Assembly: GCF_900007165.1 (NCBI RefSeq)
Contig: NZ_CYGY02000013.1
Location: 1 to 64,000, forward strand
Direction of reading: 5' to 3'
Length of the DNA: 64,000 nt
DNA from: Paraburkholderia piptadeniae
GTDB lineage: Bacteria; Pseudomonadota; Gammaproteobacteria; Burkholderiales; Burkholderiaceae
Made by a program: the position numbers and the translations under genes. Positions 1-8,422 of this stretch are shown piece by piece. Within the stretch, counting starts at the first letter, position 1, and the number at the start of each line of letters is the position of its first letter. The notes beneath the pieces are model-generated. The model was given only the letters and a program-made list of their open reading frames with translations. It was not told where the DNA came from and made no database searches.

Positions 1-220
1 TGCATCAGCAGCAGAGAAATGAGATTATGAAGAACCTTCCGGCTTCCGTCAACAGGTTTTTTGCATCATCGCTTAAAACCCTGCCGGTCCCACCACCGCG
101 CCGTTTCTGTCGCGGCCTCCGCTGCGTTGCGCCGCAAACGGCGCGCCCCAACGAAGGACGCGAATCTTAGGCCATCCACGGCCCAATGACAAGAGCGTGG
201 CGGAAGTTTTTTATCCGCAG
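1..220. other. Non-coding window edge
   Basis: I see no supportable gene here. A 47-codon plus-strand frame begins near base 27, but it has no ribosome binding site and its product is not recognisable. The stretch lies downstream of the minus-strand transporter gene, and no hairpin followed by a T-run can be seen in it. Confidence 0.4.
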
Positions 221-1354
221 CTATTTGCTCGACGCACCTGGCGCCTTCTCCACTTGCGTCACTGCGTCGACAGGTTGGCTGCCTGTTCTCGCCGCCAGCT
301 CGCGAGCATCGGGTGAACCGATCGTCCAGTCGTGTAGCACCGTATAAGCCACGGCAAGAAGCGTCGGTCCGATAAACACGCCGAGGAAACCAAACGCAAA
401 CGCGCCGCCCAGAATTCCGAGCATCACGAGGATCAGCGGCATGTCACTGCTCTTGCCGATCAGGATAGGCTTGATGACGTTATCGGACATGCCGACGACC
501 AGCACGCCCCAAACCACGAGAAAGATCGCCCAGCCCGTTTCGCCGCCGTGATAAAGCCAGATCGCGGCGGGCAGCCATACCACGACGGGGCCGCCGGGAA
601 TCACCGACAGGAAGAAAGTCGCGAGCCCAAGCAGCGCCGGCGCCGGAACGCCCGCGATCCAGCAGCCGAAACCGGCCAGCACCCCCTGCACCAGAGCCGT
701 CCCGAGGATGCCGTACACCACGCCCTTTACCGTGCTGCCCGCCAAAGTCAGCAGATAGTCGGCGCGCTCGCCCGCGATGCGCCGCATGCCCGCGTTGAGC
801 CACGCGGCAGCGCCCTCGCCGCCCGTATAGAAGAAGAAAGTGAGGATGATGCTGAGCGCCAGCATTCCGAGACCATGCGTGACGGCGAGCGCCGCAGCGA
901 GTATCCACTTGCCGGCCGGCGCGGCCAGCACGCGCAACTGCGCGACCATTTCCGAATTGCTGCTCGTCACGCGCTCCCAGAACGACTCGATGTTCGAGCC
1001 GACAAGCGGAATGCGCGCGACCCAATCCGGCAGATCCGGCAGACCCGAATTCATCAGACGCTCGACGAACGCGGTGATGTCCTTCGCGTGCGCGCCCAGC
1101 GCAAAGCCCGCATAGACGAATGGCCCCAGCACGACGACCAGAATGATGAGCACAATGAGCGTCGCCGCCCATTTACGCCGCCCGCCGAGAGTCGCGGACA
1201 ATTTGCGAAAGAACCCCCACGAGCTGTAGCTGAGAATCGCGCCCCACAGCAGCGCCGTCGTGAACGGCGCCAGCACCAGCAGCGAGCCGCCGACCAACAG
1301 CAGCAGCGCGAACACGGCTGCGAGCCGCTCGATCAGTTGGTCCGATTTCACCAT
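221..1354 (-). CDS. AI-2E family transporter (PerM/YdiK-like)
   Basis: This is a 377-residue polytopic inner-membrane protein of the AI-2E transporter (PerM, UPF0118) family. Members have been linked to autoinducer-2 export or to Na+/H+ antiport, so the substrate cannot be read from the sequence. Several hydrophobic helices are visible, including a pair near the N-terminus, a central helix and a C-terminal cluster ending in the family-typical glycine-rich run before a short hydrophilic tail. I chose the ATG at 1354 because a GGGAGGGG ribosome binding site precedes it. The open frame runs on upstream for 37 more codons of non-membrane, arginine-rich sequence that is unlikely to be translated. 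It is transcribed alone, divergently from the DUF2863 gene. Confidence 0.85.
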   Translation of the reverse strand: MVKSDQLIERLAAVFALLLLVGGSLLVLAPFTTALLWGAILSYSSWGFFRKLSATLGGRRKWAATLIVLIILVVVLGPFVYAGFALGAHAKDITAFVERLMNSGLPDLPDWVARIPLVGSNIESFWERVTSSNSEMVAQLRVLAAPAGKWILAAALAVTHGLGMLALSIILTFFFYTGGEGAAAWLNAGMRRIAGERADYLLTLAGSTVKGVVYGILGTALVQGVLAGFGCWIAGVPAPALLGLATFFLSVIPGGPVVVWLPAAIWLYHGGETGWAIFLVVWGVLVVGMSDNVIKPILIGKSSDMPLILVMLGILGGAFAFGFLGVFIGPTLLAVAYTVLHDWTIGSPDARELAARTGSQPVDAVTQVEKAPGASSK

Positions 1355-1400
1355 GCGCCCCTCCCGATTGCCATTCCGGCCAGACCGCGGCGACCGACCT

Positions 1401-1431
1401 GCAGACGCCCAAACGTCTGCAAAAAAGTATA
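1401..1431 (-). promoter_or_regulatory. Inverted repeat next to a -10-like box upstream of the transporter
   Basis: A perfect 7-bp inverted repeat, GCAGACG at 1401-1407 and CGTCTGC at 1414-1420, lies about 47 bp upstream of the transporter ATG. On the minus strand it directly follows a TATACT box (1426-1431). The position fits an operator or a 5'-UTR hairpin. No good -35 box is visible, so the promoter call is weak. Confidence 0.35.
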
Positions 1432-1614
1432 GGAAAGCACTAACGAAAGCACTGATCGGCGGCAACGACGCTTACAGAACGCGCCGTCACCCGCCTTCTC
1501 TCGGCCGCGGGACGCCCGCACGACAGGCCAACGACTGCCAGCAATGCGTGTCGATAATATGTCGACGCAGAAAGGACTAGAATATATGGTTCTCTGCACA
1601 CAACCTCCGGATTT

Positions 1615-2829
1615 ATGCGCTCGCGAATCGCCAAACGTCTCCCTCCCGATGCCGACAAGCTGGTCGGTCTTTCGCTCGCGCTTTTCGCGTCGGGCAGCCG
1701 CACCGAGGATCGCTTCTGGGAAGCCAAGCTGGACGCGCTGCTCGCAAAAATAGTCCGCAACGGCAACCAGACGACCCTCGACGCCGCGCTCGACCATCTT
1801 CAGCAGAATCATCCGGACGCCTATGGCGCCCTCGCTGACATGGCCGAAACGCATAGCGAATCGCTGACCGTCGAGCACGACGGCGTCGAGTACGAAGCGT
1901 TGCTGATCGCCGCGCCCGTGCTGGCGTGGACGCGCTATGTGATTCCGTCGGGCTCGCTCAAAGGCGATGCCGCCGACGCGCTGCGCGCGCATCTGCAGGC
2001 GCATGTGCTGGCCGATGGCACCCGCGTCGCAATGGCGCCGTTCATGTATAGCATCGACCAGTTGCCGCGTCACCACGTCGAAACGTGGCGTCTCGCGCAG
2101 CAACTCGCGCAGGCGGCCGTCGGCGGCGGCAACGCGAAGATCAACTTCGGCGAGTTGCCGGAAACATCGCCCATTCTTGCCGATCCACGCTTCCTGCTAG
2201 CCGTGGTGGCAGCGCCCGTCGGCGCACCCGTGTTCCGCTGGCAGGAAGAAGAGCACGGCTCGCGCATCGAGCGCGGCCAGTGTCTCGAGCAATGGGCCAC
2301 ACAAGGCGGCGCCAACCTGGCCGTCGTGTTGCCGGGCTGCGAATTCGAATGCCTGTTGCCCGACGCGTACTATTCGGCCTGCCGCGACGCCGACGAACGC
2401 GTGCGCCCGCACACCGTGCGCACGGCGGTGCGCTATCTGTTCGACACGATCGGCGCGACGCCCGACGAATTGCGCGCGGTCGTCGCGGGCTTCGGCGAGC
2501 GGCGCATCGACGAATACCGCATCGGCTTCACGCGCCGCGGCAGCAATGATGTCATCTACGGCGTCGTATGGCCGCTGTACGGCCGCGAGAACGGCGACCC
2601 GGGCATCGACGAAGAACCGCAAGAAACAATGGCGAGCGACGGCCCGCTCGAAGACATCGTCGCGCTGCTGAAAGAAACGGGCATCACTGAAATTCGCCGT
2701 CACGCGGGCCGCTTCGAGCCGGAATATTGTGACGACTGCGGCGTGCCGCTGTATGCAGATCCGCTCGGCGAGATCGTTCACGCCGAAATGCCCGAAGATG
2801 CCGAGCCCGCGCAACCGCATTTCCACTGA
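1615..2829 (+). CDS. DUF2863 family protein
   Basis: This is a 404-residue soluble protein that I recognise as the DUF2863 family of Burkholderiales. The function is unknown. It has no signal peptide and no membrane helix. The N-terminal half contains a helical segment followed by mixed alpha/beta sequence. Near the C-terminus (about residues 375-385) is a C-x2-C pair within a YCDDCGVPLY context, which could be half of a metal site. The ATG at 1615 lacks a clear ribosome binding site, but the N-terminus looks like that of the family. The gene stands alone and ends at a strong hairpin terminator. Confidence 0.8.
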   Translation: MRSRIAKRLPPDADKLVGLSLALFASGSRTEDRFWEAKLDALLAKIVRNGNQTTLDAALDHLQQNHPDAYGALADMAETHSESLTVEHDGVEYEALLIAAPVLAWTRYVIPSGSLKGDAADALRAHLQAHVLADGTRVAMAPFMYSIDQLPRHHVETWRLAQQLAQAAVGGGNAKINFGELPETSPILADPRFLLAVVAAPVGAPVFRWQEEEHGSRIERGQCLEQWATQGGANLAVVLPGCEFECLLPDAYYSACRDADERVRPHTVRTAVRYLFDTIGATPDELRAVVAGFGERRIDEYRIGFTRRGSNDVIYGVVWPLYGRENGDPGIDEEPQETMASDGPLEDIVALLKETGITEIRRHAGRFEPEYCDDCGVPLYADPLGEIVHAEMPEDAEPAQPHFH

Positions 2830-2859
2830 TCACTTCAGAATTTTCTCTGCATCGAATCA

Positions 2860-2886
2860 AGCCCCGCTGAATGCGGGGCTTTTTTC
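2860..2886 (+). terminator. Rho-independent terminator after the DUF2863 gene
   Basis: The stem AGCCCCGC pairs with GCGGGGCT across a short TGAAT loop and is followed by a run of six T residues. It lies 30 bp after the DUF2863 stop codon. Confidence 0.85.
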
Positions 2887-3027
2887 ATGGCACTCGTCCT
2901 ATGCCACCTGGACAGGCCGCCACGAGACAGGGAATTTGTCATCATCGTTGCGATGGTGCATCGCTGCACGACGACAATTTCGTTGCGTGCAGCGCGCCGC
3001 CACGACCGATCGATCAGGAGGCAATGC

Positions 3028-3912
3028 ATGCGATTTTCAGTTCTCAATTCGGACGCCGAACGCAGGGAAGGACTCAAGGCGCTTCTGCGACAAATCGACC
3101 GACAGGCACGCTTCGGCGAAGCGCAGGACTGGCCACAGGCCGAGCGCACGTTGCGGCGCCTCGAGCCGGACCTGCTACTAATCGACTGGGAAGACTGGAT
3201 GTCGCCCACCGACGCACGCGCGCTGCTCGCCAACCATCCGGGCCTGCCCGTCGCAGTGCTGGTCGACGATATATCGCCGGCTCACGTGCGCGCGCTCGTC
3301 GAAAAAGGCGTGCTCGGTGTCATTCCGCGTACGACCGATCCACGCGTGATCGTGCGCGCGCTCGAAATGGTCCTGCTCGGCTGTCACTACATCCCGGCCG
3401 GCGCGCTTTCACTCGACGCGCCGACGCACGGCGGCAAGCTCACGCGTCCGCGGACGGAAGCGCGCTCGCTCGAACTGATCCCGACACCGCCGAAGCGGCC
3501 GCGCTTCGCGGGCGGCCTTTCGCCGCGACAGGAACAGATCATGCGCTGCGTCCATATGGGAAGCACGAATAAAATGATCGCACGCGCATTAGGCATCAGC
3601 GAGGGCACTGTGAAAATCCATCTGGCGACGATCTTCCAGCAGCTCGGCGCACCGAACCGCGCAGCCGCCGTCGCCATCTACAACGGCTGGCTCACCGCGC
3701 AGTTGGAAGTGCTGCGCAGCGGACACAATCGCATCCCGCGGCCCGCGCGCGTGACGTCGAACGTCGCGCCGCTTCGTCAGCGCAAGCCGCGCACGTTCCG
3801 TTATCCGTTGCCGGCCAACGACAACCCGAATGCGCTGCCGATGGCGGCCGAAGCGACGACGCCTTACGGTGCGCGCCGCAAGAGCCGCGCATCCGACGAA
3901 GGCGCGATGTAA
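3028..3912 (+). CDS. LuxR-type response regulator with degenerate receiver domain
   Basis: This 294-residue DNA-binding regulator has a receiver-like domain at about residues 1-125 and a LuxR/NarL helix-turn-helix at about 163-222. The second part contains the family hallmark LSPRQEQI followed by a GxSEGTVKIHL recognition helix. The receiver is unusual. An Asp sits at the phospho-acceptor place (D53 in LLLIDWEDW), but the N-terminal acidic pair is replaced by LNSDAE and the conserved Lys is replaced by the PRTT stretch. It may therefore work without phosphorylation. The ATG at 3028 is preceded by an AGGAGG box, so the 47 upstream in-frame codons are rejected. No sensor kinase is adjacent. A basic, proline-rich tail of about 70 residues follows the DNA-binding domain. 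Confidence 0.8.
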   Translation: MRFSVLNSDAERREGLKALLRQIDRQARFGEAQDWPQAERTLRRLEPDLLLIDWEDWMSPTDARALLANHPGLPVAVLVDDISPAHVRALVEKGVLGVIPRTTDPRVIVRALEMVLLGCHYIPAGALSLDAPTHGGKLTRPRTEARSLELIPTPPKRPRFAGGLSPRQEQIMRCVHMGSTNKMIARALGISEGTVKIHLATIFQQLGAPNRAAAVAIYNGWLTAQLEVLRSGHNRIPRPARVTSNVAPLRQRKPRTFRYPLPANDNPNALPMAAEATTPYGARRKSRASDEGAM

Positions 3913-4004
3913 AGGTCGAAAGGAAGCAACCGTGAATCGACATAAAACGTTGCTGGCACGGAATCCGCTCACACCTTTGGGCCTCCAACGAGTAATATGA
4001 AGAC

Positions 4005-4679
4005 ATGGGTTTCCTCTATACGCCGCTTCCGTTGTGGGTCGCTGTCGGTGGCTGGATTGCCGCTGTGGCTTTGCTCGCGCTAACGTTCTGGAAGAACCCG
4101 TTCAAGCGGTTGCAGGAACCCGTGCTTCAGCACGTGTGGCTTGCGATCATCGTCGCCGTATCGGTGCTGTGGGCGACGAACGCATGGCTCGAAGACGGCA
4201 CCGTGATTCACCTGCTCGGCGCAACACTCGTCGTCACGCTGTTCGACTGGGGTCTTGCGCTGATCGCGATGGCAGTCGTCACCGGCCTCGCTGCCGTCGT
4301 CTTCGATGCACCGTGGCAAGGCATTGCGCTTACGTTCCTCGTATTCGGCGCAGTGCCCGTCGGCGTGTCGACGCTTCTGCAGCGCGCAAGCATCGCGTGG
4401 CTGCCGCGCAATCTGTTCATGTTCATCTTCGGGCAGGGCTTCGTCTCGCCTGCCATTGCCGTATCAGTTGCGTCGGCGGTTGCACTGGCAACGCACATCG
4501 CGCTTGCCGACGGTTCGATGTCCGTTATCCCGGCCGGCTATGCGTTTAGTGTGTTCCTGCTTGCCTCGGGCGAATCGTGGTTCACGGGCATGTCGACTGC
4601 CTTGATCGCCGTCTATCGTCCCGCCTGGGTCACGACTTATGATGTGCGGCGCTATCGTCTTGGTGGCCCACGTACCTGA
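4005..4679 (+). CDS. CbiM-like energy-coupling factor permease (COG3235-type membrane protein)
   Basis: This 224-residue protein has about six hydrophobic segments. It resembles the COG3235 group, which is often labelled energy-coupling factor ABC transporter permease and related to CbiM. True CbiM begins with a metal-binding Met-His-Ile N-terminus. This protein starts MGFLYTPLPLW, so classical nickel or cobalt binding through that end is not evident. No ECF ATPase or CbiQ-like T-component gene is adjacent, and I see no cobalamin riboswitch upstream. The substrate is unknown. The conserved tail includes FLLASGESWFTG and a VYRPAWVTTYD motif near the C-terminus. Confidence 0.6.
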   Translation: MGFLYTPLPLWVAVGGWIAAVALLALTFWKNPFKRLQEPVLQHVWLAIIVAVSVLWATNAWLEDGTVIHLLGATLVVTLFDWGLALIAMAVVTGLAAVVFDAPWQGIALTFLVFGAVPVGVSTLLQRASIAWLPRNLFMFIFGQGFVSPAIAVSVASAVALATHIALADGSMSVIPAGYAFSVFLLASGESWFTGMSTALIAVYRPAWVTTYDVRRYRLGGPRT

Positions 4680-4883
4680 GCGCTTAGGGAATTAACCGTC
4701 GATGTCTGAAACGCATGCGCCTACGTGTCTGCGAGGTTGACACGCGAGCAGCACAGGCTCACCCATCTCTGCTTGAGTTGCCTCACAACGACGCCGCAAA
4801 ATATTTCTGCCAGGATTGAACTCAACGCCTTCGACGGGCATCTTATGTGCCTGAAGTCTCCACAGCATTTTTTACCCAGATAG

Positions 4884-5576
4884 ATGGAACGCACCAACGC
4901 ACCGCGCCGATTGCTGCGGTTGGTCGGCCGGTTAGCGGTGTGGGCTGCGAGCACGTCGCTCGTATGCGCTCTGCCCGCCTTCGCCGATCAGCTCGGGCAG
5001 CACAACGACCTCGTCAACAAATTCATCAACGAAATGCACGCCGATCCCCTTGTCGCGGATTGCGCCGCGCATGGCAATTTCGTCGCGAGCACATCGACGG
5101 CTTTCGATCACGTGGAGTTTCCGCCCAGCTCGTTCGATAGCGCGCACGCGGCCATCACCCCCTGGAACGATTCGTTCGACGAAGGCAAGCAGAAGGTCAA
5201 GGTCGACAACATCGTGACCGTCGAAGGTCTCGGCATTCCGCAAGGCGGCGGCGATCCGTCGCAACTCAAGTTTCGCTGCGGCTATGTCGGCCCGCAGATG
5301 CTCGCGTTCAGCTGGAACGATCCCGTGCCGCCGTTGCGCGCACGTAGCGCAGCGTCGTCAGGCTCGCACGGCGCGACAGGCAAGCACGCGGCCGGCGGCA
5401 AGGGCTCGAAGAAAAAGTCAGGCGGAAAATCGACGAAGGGCGGCGCGGCCGGCATACCGGCTACCAAGAAGTCCAGCAAATCGTCGGGCAAGGCGGTCAC
5501 GACCAAAAGCAGCGCGACGAAGAGCAGTACCTCAAAGGCAAGCACGAAGAAGTCGGCGGCGAAGAAAAAACAATGA
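4884..5576 (+). CDS. Secreted protein with a Lys/Ser/Thr-rich tail
   Basis: This is a 230-residue protein with a signal peptide of about 35 residues (basic start, hydrophobic core, cleavage near PAFADQ). The folded part, about residues 36-155, contains two cysteines in mature sequence (DCAAHG and FRCGYVG) that could form a disulphide. It may belong to the BspC-domain group annotated in Burkholderia, but I am not sure. The last 75 residues are low-complexity Lys/Ser/Thr/Ala repeats rich in KKS and TKSS, similar to histone-like tails. That is unusual on an exported protein and suggests binding to polyanions such as LPS or DNA. The function is unknown. The gene stands alone and ends at a bidirectional terminator. 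Confidence 0.65.
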   Translation: MERTNAPRRLLRLVGRLAVWAASTSLVCALPAFADQLGQHNDLVNKFINEMHADPLVADCAAHGNFVASTSTAFDHVEFPPSSFDSAHAAITPWNDSFDEGKQKVKVDNIVTVEGLGIPQGGGDPSQLKFRCGYVGPQMLAFSWNDPVPPLRARSAASSGSHGATGKHAAGGKGSKKKSGGKSTKGGAAGIPATKKSSKSSGKAVTTKSSATKSSTSKASTKKSAAKKKQ

Positions 5577-5620
5577 CGCTCGCTTGACGGCAGCGTCGAA
5601 CGTCCGATCAAACGACAAGC

Positions 5621-5660
5621 AAAAAGCGAGGCCACACATCATGCGTGGCCTCGCTTTTTT
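5621..5660. terminator. Bidirectional terminator between convergent genes
   Basis: A perfect 10-bp stem, GCGAGGCCAC at 5626-5635 and GTGGCCTCGC at 5645-5654, is flanked by five A on the left and six T on the right. It can therefore stop transcription of the secreted protein gene (plus) and of the carboxypeptidase gene (minus). Confidence 0.9.
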
Positions 5661-5711
5661 GCATACCTTTACTACGCGTCAATTCGATGCACAAAAGCAG
5701 CGAAGCGACGC

Positions 5712-6878
5712 TCAGGCAAACGCCTCCATATGCCAGAGGATCGCCTGCAGCATCGCCGCGCCGAGCGATGCGCTGCGCTCGCCGTTCCAGCCCACGCGCT
5801 CGTCGGGCAGATTCGCATTGTCCTTGAACGGCATTTCCAGCGTCAGCGACAGGCAGCCGAACTCGTTGCCGATGTACTTCGACGCAAGCTTCAGCGCATC
5901 CTGCCGATACTTGCTCGCTTCGTAACCGTACTTGTCCTGGAAGTCGGGACTCGCGCGCTTGAAGCCTTCGACGAACGCTGTCTGCTCCTGCCGTTGCCGC
6001 TCGGTAAATCCCGGCAGCATTTCGGAGCCCGCAACGAACACATACGGCAGCGCTTCGTCACCGTGAATATCGAAGAACAGATCGCAGCCGGTCGCGCGAA
6101 TCGCGTCGCGCACGAGCAGCACCTCGGGACTGCGCGCGGCGTCCGGCTCCATCCATTCGCGATTCAGGTTCGCGCCCGCCGCATTCGTGCGCAGATTGCC
6201 ATGCACGCTGCCGTCGGGATTCATGTTCGGCACGATAAAGAAGTCGGCGTAATCGTAGAGCTTGCGCGCAACCGGATCGCCTGACCAGTCACCCCACCCC
6301 GCGAGCCGCTTCACCAGCCCTTCGACGAACCATTCGGCCATCGTCTCGCCCGGATGCTGGCGAGCGATGATCCAGATTTTTTTCTTGGGCTTCAGCGTTC
6401 CGTCGTCGAGCAGCGTCGGCGTGCCGAGCGTCAGCAGCGACATCGGCCGGCCTTCGACCGTCTTGCCGAGTTCCGTCAGCGCGGCATGCGGCATCTGTTG
6501 GACGGCACCGAGAAATTCCGAGTGGCGCTCTTCGCTATACGGCTCGAAGTACGCGTAATAGATGCTGTCGAAATCGGGCGTGTGATCGATGGTGAGCACG
6601 CGCCCGTCATACGAGGTCGGCACGCGGAACCAGTTCACGCGGTCGTAGCTCGCGCACGCCTGATAGTTGCGCCAGCCTTCGGCGAACGCGCAGTCGGCGG
6701 CATTCTCGAACGTCATCACGCAGCGCTCGCCGCGCGCGCCCGTCAGACGGAAATAGAACCACTGCGCAAAGTCGGCGTGACTGTCGGGACGCACGCGCAA
6801 ACGGATGTTGTCGGCTTGCTCGCACGACAGGACTTCGATCGCGCCGGCGTCGAAGTTGCTCGTAATGGATAACGTCAT
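5712..6878 (-). CDS. M14 family metallocarboxypeptidase, cytosolic carboxypeptidase-like
   Basis: This 388-residue zinc peptidase has an N-terminal beta-rich domain (about residues 1-125) typical of the cytosolic carboxypeptidase branch, followed by the M14 catalytic domain. Zinc ligands visible are H175 and E178 in RQHPGETM and H272 in DIHGDE. E348 in TLEMPFKDN is the likely catalytic glutamate. There is no signal peptide, so it should act in the cytoplasm. Bacterial members of this branch have unproven substrates, possibly peptides or side-chain glutamates. The ATG at 6878 opens the conserved domain; the frame also stays open 100 codons upstream, inside yaaA. It is 29 bp downstream of yaaA and probably co-transcribed with it. 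Confidence 0.85.
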   Translation of the reverse strand: MTLSITSNFDAGAIEVLSCEQADNIRLRVRPDSHADFAQWFYFRLTGARGERCVMTFENAADCAFAEGWRNYQACASYDRVNWFRVPTSYDGRVLTIDHTPDFDSIYYAYFEPYSEERHSEFLGAVQQMPHAALTELGKTVEGRPMSLLTLGTPTLLDDGTLKPKKKIWIIARQHPGETMAEWFVEGLVKRLAGWGDWSGDPVARKLYDYADFFIVPNMNPDGSVHGNLRTNAAGANLNREWMEPDAARSPEVLLVRDAIRATGCDLFFDIHGDEALPYVFVAGSEMLPGFTERQRQEQTAFVEGFKRASPDFQDKYGYEASKYRQDALKLASKYIGNEFGCLSLTLEMPFKDNANLPDERVGWNGERSASLGAAMLQAILWHMEAFA

Positions 6879-6907
6879 GATCTCTTTCCTGCTCTTGTGG
6901 CGCGGCG

Positions 6908-7690
6908 TCAGTCCGCGATGCGCCGGCGAAATACGTAAGTGGAATCGTTCGATGCGTCGGCGTCGAACGCATAGCCTTCGGCATCGAAGCGCTTGAGCTG
7001 CTCCGGCGCATCGAGGCGATGCTCCACCGCGAAGCGCGCCATCAGCCCGCGCGCGCGCTTCGCGTGAAAGCTGATGATCTTGTAGCGACCGCCCTTCCAG
7101 TCCTCGAACACGGGCGTGACGACGGGCGCGGCGAGCAGCTTCGGCTTGACGGACTTGAAGTATTCCGTCGACGCGCAATTGATCAGCACGCGCGAATCGC
7201 CTGCCTTCTTCTCCAGCTGCCGGTTGAGCGCCTGCGTGATGCGCTCGCCCCAGAACGCGTACAGATCCTTGCCGCGTTGGTTCGCAAAGCGAGTGCCCAT
7301 TTCGAGCCGGTAAGGCTGCAACAGATCGAGCGGACGCAAGAGCCCATACAGGCCTGACAGCACGCGCACATGCTGCTGCGCGTAGTCGAGATCGGATGCG
7401 GAGAGCGATTTCGCGTCGAAGCCTTCATACACGTCGCCGTTGAACGCGAGCACGGCTTGCTTCGAATTGGACGCGTCGAATTTCGGCGACCAGTCGGCGT
7501 AACGCTGAAAGTTCAGATGCGCAAGCTGATCGGAAATGTCCATCAACGACGCAATGTCTTGCGGCGACAGACGGCGCAGATCGCCGATCAGTTCGGCGGC
7601 GTCATCGACAAAATCGGGGATCGTGTGCTTCTTGACGTGCGGCGGGGTGTCGTAGTCGAGCGATTTGGCCGGCGACAGAACGATTATCAT
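6908..7690 (-). CDS. yaaA: Peroxide stress protein YaaA
   Basis: This is a 260-residue protein of the YaaA (DUF328/UPF0246) family. In E. coli, YaaA lowers free intracellular iron during hydrogen peroxide stress and so limits Fenton damage to DNA and proteins; members have a DNA-binding fold. The hallmark start [13 protein letters not shown] and the later [12 protein letters not shown] and [11 protein letters not shown] motifs are all present, and the length is normal for the family. It is the first gene of a likely two-gene unit with the M14 peptidase. No OxyR site could be identified with confidence upstream. Confidence 0.93.
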   Translation of the reverse strand: MIIVLSPAKSLDYDTPPHVKKHTIPDFVDDAAELIGDLRRLSPQDIASLMDISDQLAHLNFQRYADWSPKFDASNSKQAVLAFNGDVYEGFDAKSLSASDLDYAQQHVRVLSGLYGLLRPLDLLQPYRLEMGTRFANQRGKDLYAFWGERITQALNRQLEKKAGDSRVLINCASTEYFKSVKPKLLAAPVVTPVFEDWKGGRYKIISFHAKRARGLMARFAVEHRLDAPEQLKRFDAEGYAFDADASNDSTYVFRRRIAD

Positions 7691-7747
7691 AGAGGCTTTC
7701 AGGCACGCCGTGCCTGGCGGTCAAAGACGAAAGCCAGATTGTAACGA

Positions 7748-8263
7748 ATGCCCGAAACCCCTGCCTTGCCTCGACAGAACGCCTCCGCAGCCACGCCCGC
7801 CGTCGTGCTCGATTCGAACGTGTGGATCGATATTCTCGTGTTCGACGATCCGCACACGCGCCCCATTCTCGCCGCGCTCGAACGCGGCGCGTTGCGCGCG
7901 CTGATCGACGCGCGGTGCCTCGCCGAACTGACGCACGTGCTCGACTATCCGCAGTTCGAAAAGCGCGCCGTCGACAAAACCGCCGCGCTCGCGAGGCTCG
8001 CGCGGCTGTCGACGCTCGTCGAGCCGCCCGTTCCCGCCGATAACGCCGGCGACGCGCGCCCGCTGCCCAAATGCAAGGACCGCGACGATCAGAAGTTTCT
8101 CGAGCTTGCGCACGCGATGCAGGCCGACTGGCTGATTTCGAAGGATCGCGCGGTGCTGAAGCTCGCGAAGCGGATTGCACGCGATTTCGGTTTCCGGATC
8201 GCGCAGCCCGCGCCGTTCGTCGCCGAGTGCGCGCTCGCCAGCGACGAGTGCGTCGCGGCCTGA
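7748..8263 (+). CDS. PIN domain protein, putative toxin-type ribonuclease
   Basis: This is a 171-residue PIN domain protein of the kind annotated as putative toxin-antitoxin toxin component. Acidic residues expected to bind Mg2+ or Mn2+ are present: D22 in VVLDSNVW, E60 in CLAELTHVL, D111/D113/D114 in CKDRDDQKF and D133 in ISKDRAV. PIN toxins cut RNA. No small antitoxin gene is adjacent on either side: upstream is the divergent yaaA and downstream the aminotransferase. It may therefore be a housekeeping RNase or a solitary former toxin. About 18 extra residues precede the domain. Confidence 0.8.
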   Translation: MPETPALPRQNASAATPAVVLDSNVWIDILVFDDPHTRPILAALERGALRALIDARCLAELTHVLDYPQFEKRAVDKTAALARLARLSTLVEPPVPADNAGDARPLPKCKDRDDQKFLELAHAMQADWLISKDRAVLKLAKRIARDFGFRIAQPAPFVAECALASDECVAA

Positions 8264-8422
8264 AGCCGTCCTGAAGCCGTCCCGCAGCCGAAGGGCCATG
8301 CGCTCCGAGCCCGGCTCGCAGATGCGCTGCGCAGATTTTCCCTACAATCGAGCATCACACCCGACTCCAACCGCATCGACGACCACGGCCCCGGCAACCG
8401 GGCGCCGCATTCGGAACGCGAG

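Noticed and set aside
27..170. 47-codon plus-strand frame at the window edge
   Set aside because: There is no ribosome binding site and the product is not recognisable.
3920..4004. Cobalamin or metal riboswitch upstream of the CbiM-like gene
   Set aside because: The gap is under 100 bp and shows no B12-box-like sequence or suitable structure.
7748..8263. Complete toxin-antitoxin pair
   Set aside because: Only the PIN gene is present; no small upstream or downstream partner gene with a start signal was found.
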